Shown in pieces: positions 1-7,428 of a stretch of DNA of 64,000 nt. The stretch's first letter is position 1. Each line of letters begins with the position of its first letter. The notes below the pieces were generated by a model. That model was not told the origin of the DNA. It worked only from the letters and a program-made list of their open reading frames with translations, and did not search any database. Both the position numbers and the translations under genes were made by a program. Origin of the DNA: Pelotalea chapellei (lineage in GTDB: Bacteria; Desulfobacterota; Desulfuromonadia; Geobacterales; Pseudopelobacteraceae); NCBI RefSeq assembly GCF_018531195.1, contig NZ_JAHDYS010000019.1:1-64000 (forward strand), given 5' to 3'.

Positions 1-172
1 AAAAACATGGTGCCGTGGGACCCGAATTTCATGCAACACACATAACACCTCTTGACACCTAACACAGTTGCTCTCCCCAGGGAGAGGGATTGGGTGAGGA
101 CCGAAGCGCTACGGCGCACAAGGTGGTTTTCGAGGACGGCGGCGAGATGGCCGTTTTTCAACAACCTGTCAG
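1..172. other. Non-coding start of window with short repeats
   Basis: No convincing gene is visible. Positions 68-100 carry a palindromic C/G-rich repeat (CTCTCCCC then GGGAGAG followed by GGATTGGGTGAGG) of the same style as the repeat near 8300. Positions 156-168 (TTTCAACAACCTG) are identical over 13 bases to the right end of the IS5-type element at 57446-57458, so a remnant insertion-sequence end is possible. Confidence 0.5.
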
Positions 173-550
173 TCACTGCATCGAATGCAGGCCGATCATG
201 TTCCCTTCCGTGTCGTAGACCAGGGCGATGAAACCATACTGCCCGATGGGAAACTTCTCCTTGAAGATCTGGCCACCGTTGGCCGCGGCCTTGGCTGCCT
301 CGATGCTGCAGTCGGCACAGCTGAAATAGATCAGAGTTCCGCCACCGCCGGAATCTTTCCCCTCCATCTTCACCAGGGCGCCGGTCGCGCCGGGGGCACC
401 CTGCTCCATCGGGAAGGCCCACAGCTCCATACCTGGGATCGGGCTTTCCAGTTGGGTCAGTGTGAGGCCCAGCAACGTCTCGTAAAACTTCTTCGCCCGC
501 GCCATCTCCTGCACGTAAATTTCGAACCAGACAATCGGGTTGTATGTCAT
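173..550 (-). CDS. VOC family (glyoxalase/bleomycin-resistance fold) protein
   Basis: A 125-residue single-domain vicinal-oxygen-chelate protein. It opens with a beta strand NPIVWFEIYVQ followed by the helix MARAKKFYETLLG, and ends DTEGNMIGLHS, which is the usual paired beta-alpha-beta-beta-beta layout; the likely metal positions are Glu10 and the C-terminal Glu. The ATG at 550 is preferred over one nine codons upstream because AAGGAGGAGG lies six bases before it. Members include glyoxalase I, dioxygenases and antibiotic-binding proteins, and the substrate cannot be told from sequence. It stands alone, about 150 bases after the broken isochorismatase gene on the same strand. Confidence 0.85.
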   Translation of the reverse strand: MTYNPIVWFEIYVQEMARAKKFYETLLGLTLTQLESPIPGMELWAFPMEQGAPGATGALVKMEGKDSGGGGTLIYFSCADCSIEAAKAAANGGQIFKEKFPIGQYGFIALVYDTEGNMIGLHSMQ

Positions 551-702
551 GACGAACCTCCTCCTTGTGTGGTGCAATTATACACCCGATAGGCCGGAGG
601 TGTTGTTTTTGAAACAGCAATGGCGGCCAAGCGGCCGCCGGTGAATTAGGTATGGTGTCCCCCAGAATTATATGTGCGCATAGCCGTTGACTGGTTTCGA
701 GG

Positions 703-1330
703 TCACCGCCGGAGCAGCGCGTTCTCGTTCCGGGCCAGCAGCGCCTGCAGGTCGAGTTCAGTAGAGGAGGTGATATCCGCCTTGAGGATCTTGGCCATCT
801 GATCCAGCGCGTGGCGGTTTTCCTCCTCGGTGTTGGAAACCACGCAGTCCGATGGCACCACCACGTTCAGGTCACGCATGTAGGCGTCGTTGGCGCTGAA
901 GAGGATGCAGATGTTCCCGGCGATGCCGGTCAGGATGACCGTGCGGGTGCCGAGGTAGGTAAGCAGTGTATCGAGGGTACTGGCGTAAAAGGCGGAGTGT
1001 TTCGGCTTGAGCACGAAGTAATCATCCTCCTCGGGCCGGAGGATCTCGGTCACCACCTTGCCGCGCACGCCGTCATCCAGGCAGTGCCGCACCACCTGGC
1101 GAAAGTCCGACTTCCAGCGGCCGAAATTGTCGTTGGCGTAGATGACCGGAAATCCCGCTTCCCTGGCCCGCCCCTTGAGCTGAGCGATCCGCCTTGGCCA
1201 TCGGCAGCGCCCGTTCCGCCAACGCTTCGCCCCCTTCCCACTCCATGTCGTTGATGACGTCGATCAGTAGCAGCGCTACGGTGCAGGATTCAGGGACATT
1301 TCCGTGCAGATCTTCGTTGTTTGCCGGCAC
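703..1330 (-). pseudogene. Isochorismatase-family cysteine hydrolase, frameshifted
   Basis: Two reading frames together encode one isochorismatase-like hydrolase. The N-terminal part carries VALLLIDVINDM, whose first Asp is the catalytic Asp; the C-terminal part carries the nucleophile motif TGIAGNICILFSANDAY with the catalytic Cys. Joining them restores a continuous protein (MAKRIAQLKGRAREAG, then FPVIYANDNFGRWKSDF) if one C of the CC at 1192-1193 is removed, so a one-base insertion explains the break. The start is a GTG at 1330 with GGGAGG five bases upstream. The family hydrolyses isochorismate, nicotinamide or other amides; the substrate here is unknown. Either a recent pseudogene or a sequencing error; the intact flanks favour something recent. 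Confidence 0.8.
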
Positions 1331-1443
1331 TGCGCCTCCCTCGGAAGTGGTCTGTGTAAACCACTCGTCATAATGAAAAGAATACCACAGGCTCTAGGGT
1401 GTGACAGGAAGGACCAACACAGCGGTAGACGGGTCAATGAGCG

Positions 1444-2277
1444 TCACCACCTGATGTGCGACCGGAGCGAACGCGCCACCAGCGGGTTTGCGGCCAGCGG
1501 GGGCAGCCCCAGGGTGGTCACCACCTGTCGGCAGAGGGCCAGGGGATCGACATCCGGTGCCGGCGCCGCCATCTGTACTGCCCGATCGACAGCCTGCAGC
1601 CATGACCGGCCTTCAGAGATCCGCTCGGAGATTACCGTCGTTCGTGGCGGCTGCCACGCTTCCAGCAGCAGTCCCACACCTTCCATCTGCTGCAGGCGTT
1701 CCAGGGTTGCCAGCGAGGTGCTGAAATCATCGTAGATCGGCATGTCTCCCGCGACCGGCACCGCATCCCCCGAGAACAGTGCCCTGTCCGGGGCCAGCAG
1801 GTAGGACAGCGACCCGGCCGAGTGCCCCGGGGTTCCGATCACCTTCAATGACAAGCCTCCCCCCAGGTTCAGCCGTTCGCCATCTGCAACGATCTGATCC
1901 ACCCTGACCGGCCCACCCACCAGGATCTCGAAACCCGGCACCGGCCGCTCGCGGGCCTGGCGATCGGTGTCCTCGATCCAGGTGTGCTCGGCTGCGCCGG
2001 CCAGCACGCGACAGCCGGTGATGGCCTGGATGGCGTGGGCCGCGCCGATATGGTCGGGGTGGCTGTGGGTCAGGATCAGGCGGTCGATGCGCTTCCCGCG
2101 CCCCAGGCGCTCCAGGTAGGGGAGAATCAGAGTTTCGGAGCCGGCAACCCCGCTGTCGATCAGCGTGGTCTCTTCGCCGCAGATCAGGTAGACGAAGACA
2201 AAGCGCTCGATCGGGCCGGCAGGGGTGGGAACGGAAAAAGGAATCTTCAGGGCGTGGATGTGATCGGTGATCTGCAT
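1444..2277 (-). CDS. MBL-fold metallo-hydrolase
   Basis: A 277-residue metallo-beta-lactamase-fold hydrolase. The zinc-binding motif HSHPDH is at residues 71-76, and the later ligands appear in GTPGHSAGS and FSGDAVP. The C-terminal third resembles the all-helical tail of glyoxalase-II-like and RNase-Z-unlike stand-alone hydrolases. The start chosen has TTTTGGAGG eight bases upstream; an ATG five codons earlier overlaps that ribosome site. Its most striking feature is upstream: a branched-chain-rich leader peptide and a terminator hairpin end only 35 bases before the start codon, implying control by aminoacyl-tRNA supply. The physiological substrate is unknown. Confidence 0.88.
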   Translation of the reverse strand: MQITDHIHALKIPFSVPTPAGPIERFVFVYLICGEETTLIDSGVAGSETLILPYLERLGRGKRIDRLILTHSHPDHIGAAHAIQAITGCRVLAGAAEHTWIEDTDRQARERPVPGFEILVGGPVRVDQIVADGERLNLGGGLSLKVIGTPGHSAGSLSYLLAPDRALFSGDAVPVAGDMPIYDDFSTSLATLERLQQMEGVGLLLEAWQPPRTTVISERISEGRSWLQAVDRAVQMAAPAPDVDPLALCRQVVTTLGLPPLAANPLVARSLRSHIRW

Positions 2278-2311
2278 GTGGTGGACCTCCAAAAGGAAAA
2301 TGACTGCGCCA

Positions 2312-2346
2312 CAAAAACAAAGGCCGCGGGGATAAAACCGCGGCCT
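2312..2346 (-). terminator. Attenuator terminator before the MBL gene
   Basis: On the minus strand a perfect 9-bp stem AGGCCGCGG / CCGCGGCCT with an 8-base loop is followed by TTGTTTTTG. It sits between the leader peptide and the MBL-hydrolase start codon, the position of the terminator in a classical amino-acid attenuator. Confidence 0.8.
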
Positions 2347-2359
2347 GGTGATACTGAAA

Positions 2360-2384
2360 GAGCGCGGGCTGGTGGCCCGCGCTC
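2360..2384 (-). promoter_or_regulatory. Leader hairpin preceding the attenuator terminator
   Basis: Perfect 10-bp stem GAGCGCGGGC / GCCCGCGCTC with a 5-base loop and no T run, located after the leader stop codon and before the terminator. It would act as the pause/anti-antiterminator hairpin. By eye only a short complementarity (CCGCG with CGCGG) links it to the terminator, so the antiterminator pairing is not resolved. Confidence 0.6.
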
Positions 2385-2406
2385 CGTTAATGGCAGCGCA
2401 GAGCCG

Positions 2407-2463
2407 TCACATGGTGACGACTACGACTACGAAGAGAGTGATTGTCAGTGGTATCGTGTTCAT
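2407..2463 (-). CDS. Branched-chain amino acid leader peptide (ilv-type)
   Basis: An 18-residue open frame, MNTIPLTITLFVVVVVTM, with two Ile, two Leu, a run of five Val and four Thr, ending in TGA. This composition is typical of leader peptides of ilv operons, whose translation stalls when charged branched-chain tRNAs are scarce. An in-frame TAG lies four codons upstream, so the ATG is fixed. No Shine-Dalgarno is evident, and a TTGACA / TAGAAA promoter would start transcription almost at the ATG, so it may be leaderless. It is followed by two strong hairpins, the second a terminator, then an MBL-fold hydrolase instead of an ilv or leu gene. Confidence 0.7.
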   Translation of the reverse strand: MNTIPLTITLFVVVVVTM

Positions 2464-2469
2464 TGGTAG

Positions 2470-2498
2470 TTTCTACCGTAAGGGGGTGGGATTGTCAA
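2470..2498 (-). promoter_or_regulatory. Putative sigma-70 promoter of the leader
   Basis: Perfect -35 TTGACA and a weak -10 TAGAAA separated by 17 bases on the minus strand. The expected start lies at or beside the leader ATG. A small palindrome GGTAG-AAA-CTACC overlaps the -10. Confidence 0.45.
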
Positions 2499-2769
2499 CG
2501 GTCGGGGTTATCTATGGCTTGTGCCAATTATCCCCCTTTTGAAGGTATGTTGTCCCTGGGACTCCCGCGCCACTTTTGAATTACATGGTGTAACAGGAAT
2601 TCTTCTGAAATACGGGAAGTGTCCCTCATTTCTCCCCTCATTTCTCCTTGTGAAAACTTCTTTTAAATATCTCTCGCAAAGGCGCAAAGCACGCAAAGAA
2701 AACCAACCTTCAAAGCGCTTGCCAGGGACAGCCCAAGTTCATTCCTGCTTGACGCGAAACTATTTTCAA
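2499..2769. other. Non-coding interval with GCAAAGG repeats
   Basis: No gene is visible. It holds a tandem duplication of CCTCATTTCTCC near 2627-2650 and, near 2670-2700, a CGCAAAGGCGCAAAG-type repeat that recurs on the other side of the GxxExxY gene. An A/T-rich stretch and poor codon structure argue against a coding role. Confidence 0.5.
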
Positions 2770-3162
2770 TCAATCCGGCATGCCATTCACGATTCTGGTT
2801 ATACCATTTTTGATCAGCTCTTCTCCAAAATTTATGAGTAAACCCAACCGCTTTCCTGAAAGTTTCAAATACGTTGTAAGCTGCTTCTTGTGAACGGGAG
2901 CAATTTTCTCCAAGGATTTCAGTTCGACAAGAACCGAATCCTCGACGATAAGGTCGGCACGGAACCCTGTATCCAGGCGAACTGACTCATAAACCACCGG
3001 CACGGGAACCTGAGCAGCGACGTTAAGCCCCCGCTTCTGGAGTTCATGCATCAGGATTGCCTCGTATGCCGATTCCAGCAGACCGGGGCCAAGAGTTCGA
3101 TGAATCCGGAAGGAAGCATCGACAACAATCTCTGCCAGTTCGTTTTCCCGTGACCTAGTCAT
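2770..3162 (-). CDS. GxxExxY protein (PD-(D/E)XK nuclease-like)
   Basis: A 130-residue member of the GxxExxY family. The name motif is G27-L-L-E30-S-A-Y33. The following segment FRADLIVEDSVLVELKSLE has the D...ExK pattern of PD-(D/E)XK nucleases, and the C-terminal LINFGEELIKNGITRIVN is characteristic. The start chosen has GGAGAG four bases upstream; an upstream in-frame ATG lacks a ribosome site. The family is widespread and uncharacterised, and commonly lies among AAAGGCGCAAAG-type repeats, as here on both sides. Nuclease activity is an inference from the fold, not known. No partner gene is adjacent. Confidence 0.85.
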   Translation of the reverse strand: MTRSRENELAEIVVDASFRIHRTLGPGLLESAYEAILMHELQKRGLNVAAQVPVPVVYESVRLDTGFRADLIVEDSVLVELKSLEKIAPVHKKQLTTYLKLSGKRLGLLINFGEELIKNGITRIVNGMPD

Positions 3163-3186
3163 GATTCTCTCCGCAAAACTCACCAT

Positions 3187-3326
3187 CAACTCGCGCAAAG
3201 GCGCAAAGGCCGCAAAGGAAGGCCAAACCAACAGCTATCAAAAATGAAACTTTAAAGCCTTCAAGACATAATTTGAGGTTTAAAGCCTTCAAGCTTTTCT
3301 TTGCGAACTTTGCGCCTTTGCGCGAG
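3187..3326. repeat. GCAAAGG inverted repeat pair and TTTAAAGCCTTCAAG direct repeats
   Basis: Two roughly 30-base arms containing CGCGCAAAGGCGCAAAG stand in opposite orientation around an 80-base core. Inside the core TTTAAAGCCTTCAAG occurs twice in direct orientation. The same GCAAAGG unit is present beyond the other end of the GxxExxY gene near 2670-2700. Confidence 0.7.
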
Positions 3327-3343
3327 ACAGGATTTTGTTCAAT

Positions 3344-3372
3344 AAAAAAGGGCACCCACATGGGCGCCCTTT
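3344..3372 (-). terminator. Rho-independent terminator of dapL
   Basis: Minus strand stem AAAGGGCGCCC / GGGTGCCCTTT (one G-T pair), 4-base loop and a T tract, starting nine bases after the dapL stop. Confidence 0.85.
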
Positions 3373-3381
3373 CAATTCATC

Positions 3382-4614
3382 CTACTTCAAATTCTTCTTT
3401 ATCCTCTCCACCGCCTCAATCACATTCTCGCGATGGCCGAAGGCCGATAACCGGAAGTACCCTTCCCCGCTCGGACCGAAGCCGCTGCCGGGGGTACCGA
3501 CTACGTTGCATTCGTTCAAGAGCTTGTCGAAGAAGTCCCAGCTGGTCATGCCGCCGGGGGTCTTGAGCCAGATGTAAGGGGCGTTGACGCCGCCGTAGCA
3601 GGTGACACCGGCCTCTTTAAGCCCTTCACGGATGATGCGGGCATTTTCCATGTAGTAGTCGATGATTTCCTTGTTCTGCTTCCAGCCTTCCTCGCTGTAG
3701 ACCGCGGCAGCGGCCTTCTGGACCGGGTAGGAGGCGCCGTTGAACTTGGTGGTGGTGCGGCGCAGCCAGAGCTTGTTGAAGCTGAAACGCTCACCGGTGG
3801 AGGTGGTGCCGGTTACTTCCTCGGGCACGACCACCAGGCCGCAGCGCACGCCGGTGAAGCCGGCGGTCTTGGAGAAGGAGCGGAACTCGATGGCGCACTT
3901 CTTGGCCCCTTCGATCTCATAGATGGAGCGGGGAATGGCGGGATCGGTGATGAAGGCCTCGTAGGCGGCGTCGAAGAAAATCACCGCGTCATTGGCGTTG
4001 GCGTAGTCGACCCACTTCTTAAGCTCGGCCTTGCTGGCCACGGTTCCGGTGGGGTTGTTGGGGAAGCAGAGGTAGATGATGTCCACCTTCTCGGTGGGCA
4101 ACGAGGGGATGAAGCCGTTGGCCTCGTTGCAGGGCATGTAGACGATGCCCTTGTAGTAGCCCTTCTCATCAGCTTCGCCGGTGCGGCCGATCATCACGTT
4201 GGTGTCGTTGTAGACCGGGTAGACCGGGTCGCCGATGGCCACCACGTTGTCCAGGGCAAAGATGTCGAGGATGTTGGCGCAGTCGCACTTGGAACCGTCG
4301 GAGATGAACATCTCCTCGGTCTTCAGATCAACGCCCAGGGGCTTGTAGGATTTCTCGATGATCGCGTTGATCAGCCAGTCGTAGCCCTGCTCCGGGCCGT
4401 AGCCGGCGAAGTGGTCAGTGGTGGCCAGATCGTCCACGGCGTCGTGGAAGGCCTTGATCACGGCAGGAGCCAGTGGACGGGTCACATCGCCGATGCCCAG
4501 ACGGATTACCTTGGCGCTGGGGTTGGCGGCGCTGAACTCGCGCACGCGGCGGCCGATCTCGGGGAACAGGTAGCCTGCCTTCAGTTTCAGATAGTTGTCA
4601 TTGATTTTTGCCAT
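3382..4614 (-). CDS. dapL: LL-diaminopimelate aminotransferase
   Basis: A 410-residue fold-type I PLP aminotransferase that converts tetrahydrodipicolinate directly to LL-diaminopimelate, the one-step DapL route found in Geobacter, chlamydiae, plants and cyanobacteria. The N terminus ([20 protein letters not shown]) and [11 protein letters not shown] are characteristic of DapL, and the PLP lysine is in [11 protein letters not shown]. It is the last gene of the lysine cluster, 40 bases after metQ and before a strong terminator. AGGAGGC precedes the ATG. The product feeds both lysine and peptidoglycan synthesis, so it is probably essential. Confidence 0.97.
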   Translation of the reverse strand: MAKINDNYLKLKAGYLFPEIGRRVREFSAANPSAKVIRLGIGDVTRPLAPAVIKAFHDAVDDLATTDHFAGYGPEQGYDWLINAIIEKSYKPLGVDLKTEEMFISDGSKCDCANILDIFALDNVVAIGDPVYPVYNDTNVMIGRTGEADEKGYYKGIVYMPCNEANGFIPSLPTEKVDIIYLCFPNNPTGTVASKAELKKWVDYANANDAVIFFDAAYEAFITDPAIPRSIYEIEGAKKCAIEFRSFSKTAGFTGVRCGLVVVPEEVTGTTSTGERFSFNKLWLRRTTTKFNGASYPVQKAAAAVYSEEGWKQNKEIIDYYMENARIIREGLKEAGVTCYGGVNAPYIWLKTPGGMTSWDFFDKLLNECNVVGTPGSGFGPSGEGYFRLSAFGHRENVIEAVERIKKNLK

Positions 4615-4654
4615 GTTGCAGATGCCTCCTTGAAAATTACAGTGTCGACGTATT

Positions 4655-5461
4655 TTAAAATACGGGGATTACGGAGCCTTTATATTTATCTTCAATGAAC
4701 TTTTTAACCGCATCGCTCTTCAGAGCTTCAACCAGCGCCTTGATCTCCGGGCGGCTTTCATCGCCTGTCCGCACTGCGATGATGTTGGCAAAGGTGGTTG
4801 CCGCCAGGGACTGTTTTTCTTCCTTGGCCAGGGCATTGGCAGTAACGGACAGGTTGGCCAGCAGGGCGTAGTTGCCGTTGATCACCGCAAAATCAACATC
4901 GGGCAGTGAGCGGGTAAGCTGTGCTGCCTCAAGCTCTTTTACCTGGATATGCTTCGGGTTTTCGATGATATCGGCTGCCGTGGCCTTGAGGCCAGCTTCG
5001 GGCTTGAGCTTGATCAGTTTCAACGTTTCCAGCAGCAGCAGGGCGCGGGCCTCATTGGTGGTGTCGTTGGGCACGGCAATGATGGCGCCATCTTTCATGT
5101 CTGCCAGCGCCTTTGTTTTGCCGGCATAGATGCCCAGCGGCTCGTAATGGATCGCAGCTGCCGATGCGAGGCTCGTCTTGTTGTTTTTGTTGAAGTCATC
5201 CAGATAGGGCTTGTGCTGGAAGTAGTTGGCATCCAGCTCCTTGTTCTGCAGTGCCAGGTTGGGCTGGACATAATCGGTGAATTCCTTGATCTCCAGCTGA
5301 TACCCTTTTTCTTTAAGCACATTGGCGACAACGCCGAGAATTTCGGCATGGGGCGCCGGAGAGGCACCGACCACGATCTTCTTGGAGCTTTTCTGTTTGC
5401 ATCCGGTCACGAATGCGACCGCCATCAATGAAATCAACAACAACGATACGATTTTTTTCAC
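4655..5461 (-). CDS. metQ: Methionine ABC transporter substrate-binding lipoprotein
   Basis: A 268-residue NlpA/MetQ-family lipoprotein. It has a short signal peptide ending in the lipobox VTGC with the lipidated Cys at residue 21, then [15 protein letters not shown], the canonical start of the MetQ ligand-binding lobe. It captures methionine (often D- and L-forms) outside the inner membrane and delivers it to MetI. It is the third gene of metN-metI-metQ, 20 bases after metI. There is no SAM riboswitch in front of this operon, unlike metX elsewhere in the window, so control by methionine is unproven and a related ligand is possible. Confidence 0.92.
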   Translation of the reverse strand: MKKIVSLLLISLMAVAFVTGCKQKSSKKIVVGASPAPHAEILGVVANVLKEKGYQLEIKEFTDYVQPNLALQNKELDANYFQHKPYLDDFNKNNKTSLASAAAIHYEPLGIYAGKTKALADMKDGAIIAVPNDTTNEARALLLLETLKLIKLKPEAGLKATAADIIENPKHIQVKELEAAQLTRSLPDVDFAVINGNYALLANLSVTANALAKEEKQSLAATTFANIIAVRTGDESRPEIKALVEALKSDAVKKFIEDKYKGSVIPVF

Positions 5462-5481
5462 GTTACCTGTCTCCTTGTTTT

Positions 5482-6144
5482 TTATCTTCTCTTGTCCTGT
5501 TTCAGGGAAATCTTCATCCCGATGTCCTGGAAAACCTGTACAACCACGATCAGCAAGACCACGGTTGCGATCATGATGTCATTCTGATAGCGGTAATAGC
5601 CGTATCGTATGGCGATGTCACCCAGCCCGCCGCCGCCGACAATACCTGCCATGGCTGAATAACCGAGGATCGTTGTCGTCGCAATGGCGCCGCCGACTAT
5701 CAGCGATGGCTTTGCCTCGGGTATCATCACCTTGGTAATGATCTCAAAAGGGGTTGCCCCCATGGACAGGCCAGCCTCGATGATCCCCTTATCAACCTCT
5801 TTGATGGATGATTCCACCAGCCTGGCAACAAAGGGAGCGGCTGCAATGATCAGCGGAACGATGGTGGCCGTCGAGCCTATGGTCGTTCCTGTTATGAATC
5901 TGGTTATGGGCAGCACCGCTATCAGCAGAATCAGGAAGGGAACGGATCTGGTCAGATTGACCACTATGTTCAGGATCTTATTCAAGGCGGGACGGGGCAG
6001 GATGCCCCCTTCTGCTGTCACGACCAGTATGATGCCCAGCGGCAGGCCGATGAGATACGCCGCAGATGTTGAAGACACCGTCATGTAGAGCGTCTCCAGC
6101 AGGCCTTTGGCGATCATGATGCCAGTAGAGCTATTCAGCATCAT
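5482..6144 (-). CDS. metI: Methionine ABC transporter permease
   Basis: A 220-residue inner-membrane permease with about five hydrophobic segments and the EAA-type cytoplasmic loop IIEAGLSMGATPFEIITKVMIPEA, through which it couples to the MetN ATPase. Length matches MetI proteins. The start overlaps the 3' end of metN by 14 bases, so translation is coupled; the first two codons are both ATG and either could be used. It forms the membrane channel for the MetNIQ importer. The set sits inside an otherwise lysine-biosynthetic cluster, which may reflect insertion of the transport operon between dapB and dapL. Confidence 0.93.
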   Translation of the reverse strand: MMLNSSTGIMIAKGLLETLYMTVSSTSAAYLIGLPLGIILVVTAEGGILPRPALNKILNIVVNLTRSVPFLILLIAVLPITRFITGTTIGSTATIVPLIIAAAPFVARLVESSIKEVDKGIIEAGLSMGATPFEIITKVMIPEAKPSLIVGGAIATTTILGYSAMAGIVGGGGLGDIAIRYGYYRYQNDIMIATVVLLIVVVQVFQDIGMKISLKQDKRR

Positions 6145-7150
6145 CCCCCCATTCCTCTACAAAGAGATTGTGTGTACGGAAATAGCCTACAACCTTGCTG
6201 GCCAGGGCCTTGTCCTCGGGCAGTTGCAGGACGAGTTCCCCAAAGGCCACCCCATCGATGTCCTTCATATCGGCGAACATGATGTTAACCGGCGCCTTGC
6301 ACTCCAGTATCATGCTGGCGACGGTGGGGGCATAGGAGGAGCTTCCATCGAAGACGATGCGGCAACATCTCTTTCCGATGAAGCGTTCCCTCATCTTGGC
6401 ATCGGGGTAGACAAGCCGTTGCGCAGCCGCGGTCTTGGGGTGGGCAAATATCTCCTGAACCTTGCCGACCTCTACGATCTTGCTCTTATCGATAATGGCC
6501 ACATGCTGACAGATCTCTTCGATGACGCTCATTTCATGGGTAACCACGACGATGGTTATGCCCAGCCGCCTGTTGATGTCTTTGAGCAGAGCCAGTATGG
6601 AGCGGGTCGTTGCGGGGTCAAGGGCGGAAGTGGCCTCGTCGCACAGGATGACCTTGGGATTGACGGCCAGTGCCCTGGCTATGGCCACGCGCTGTTTCTG
6701 TCCGCCCGAAAGCTGCGACGGGTAGTTGTCCGCCTTGTCCGACAGCCCCACAAGCTCCAGCAGCTCTTTGGCCCTCGCCTTGGCCTCCTGCTTGCCGACC
6801 CCGGCGATCTCAAGGGGAAAGAGGATGTTTTTCTCGGCCGTGCGCTGCATCAACAGATTGAACTGCTGGAATATCATGCAGATGCCGCGTCTGGCTTCTC
6901 TCAGCTGCCCTTCCGTGAGCCTTGACAGGTCCTGGCCATCGACGATGATTCTGCCGCTGGTCGGCTTTTCGAGATAATTCATGCAGCGCACCAGCGTGCT
7001 TTTGCCTGCGCCGCTCTCACCGATGATGCCGAAGATATCCCCCTGCTCGATCTCGAGGTTGATATCATCCAGCACAGTGATCTTTTCGCCATTCAACGAA
7101 AAGGCCTTGTGGAAATGTTCTATTTTAATGATCGGGCTTGTTTCGTTCAT
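6131..7150 (-). CDS. metN: Methionine ABC transporter ATP-binding protein
   Basis: A 339-residue ATPase with Walker A GESGAGKS, signature LSGGQKQ and Walker B VILCDEATSALD, followed by a C-terminal NIL ligand-sensing domain (from about residue 260) that in known MetN proteins binds methionine and inhibits the pump. The ATG at 7150 gives the usual MetN length and begins NETSPIIKIEHFHKAF; a longer frame upstream lacks family similarity. The ribosome site is weak. It energises MetI with MetQ as the binding protein. First gene of metNIQ-dapL, with about 280 bases between it and dapB. Confidence 0.93.
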   Translation of the reverse strand: MNETSPIIKIEHFHKAFSLNGEKITVLDDINLEIEQGDIFGIIGESGAGKSTLVRCMNYLEKPTSGRIIVDGQDLSRLTEGQLREARRGICMIFQQFNLLMQRTAEKNILFPLEIAGVGKQEAKARAKELLELVGLSDKADNYPSQLSGGQKQRVAIARALAVNPKVILCDEATSALDPATTRSILALLKDINRRLGITIVVVTHEMSVIEEICQHVAIIDKSKIVEVGKVQEIFAHPKTAAAQRLVYPDAKMRERFIGKRCCRIVFDGSSSYAPTVASMILECKAPVNIMFADMKDIDGVAFGELVLQLPEDKALASKVVGYFRTHNLFVEEWGDDAE

Positions 7151-7428
7151 GGTCTGCTTGAGAGCTGTTTTCCCGGGCGGAAAGTTCTTAACACCCGAAT
7201 ACTGGCATTTAAGGAAGATGCCGCAAAGCGCGGCATTCATCTGATCATTCAAGGAATGTCGATTTTGCGGCAAGTTCCAGGCGCCAAGGAAGAGCGCGGA
7301 GACTTCAACTGTCCGTCGCACAATTTCGCCTGCGAAATTGGACCGCGAAGGCGCCCGAAGGGGCGGCCATCAGGCCGAGTCACAAGCGATGACGCGGGCA
7401 ACGCCGAAATTGCCCAAAAGCGGCATTC
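7151..7428 (-). other. metN upstream region with palindromes
   Basis: No gene. Contains a perfect 9-bp palindrome CAATTTCGC-CT-GCGAAATTG at 7321-7340 and a 7-bp hairpin ATGCCGC/GCGGCAT at 7218-7236. I looked for SAM-I or SAM-II motifs and saw none. Either structure could be an operator or a weak terminator of dapB; neither has a T run. Confidence 0.4.

Noticed and set aside
1727-2320. A 197-codon minus-strand frame overlapping the MBL hydrolase, rich in Arg/Pro
   Set aside because: Out-of-frame translation of the GC-rich MBL gene; composition is unlike a folded protein and it runs into the attenuator.
2411-2542. A plus-strand frame starting MVTTTTTKRV that resembles a threonine-operon leader
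   Set aside because: It is the complement of the Val-rich leader on the minus strand, where promoter, hairpins and terminator are all correctly oriented; no thr gene follows on the plus strand.
6107-6925. A 272-codon plus-strand frame antisense to metN
   Set aside because: No ribosome site or family resemblance; it mirrors metN codon bias.
7151-7428. SAM riboswitch in front of metN
   Set aside because: None of the S-box, SAM-II or SAM-IV conserved blocks is present; only simple palindromes are seen.
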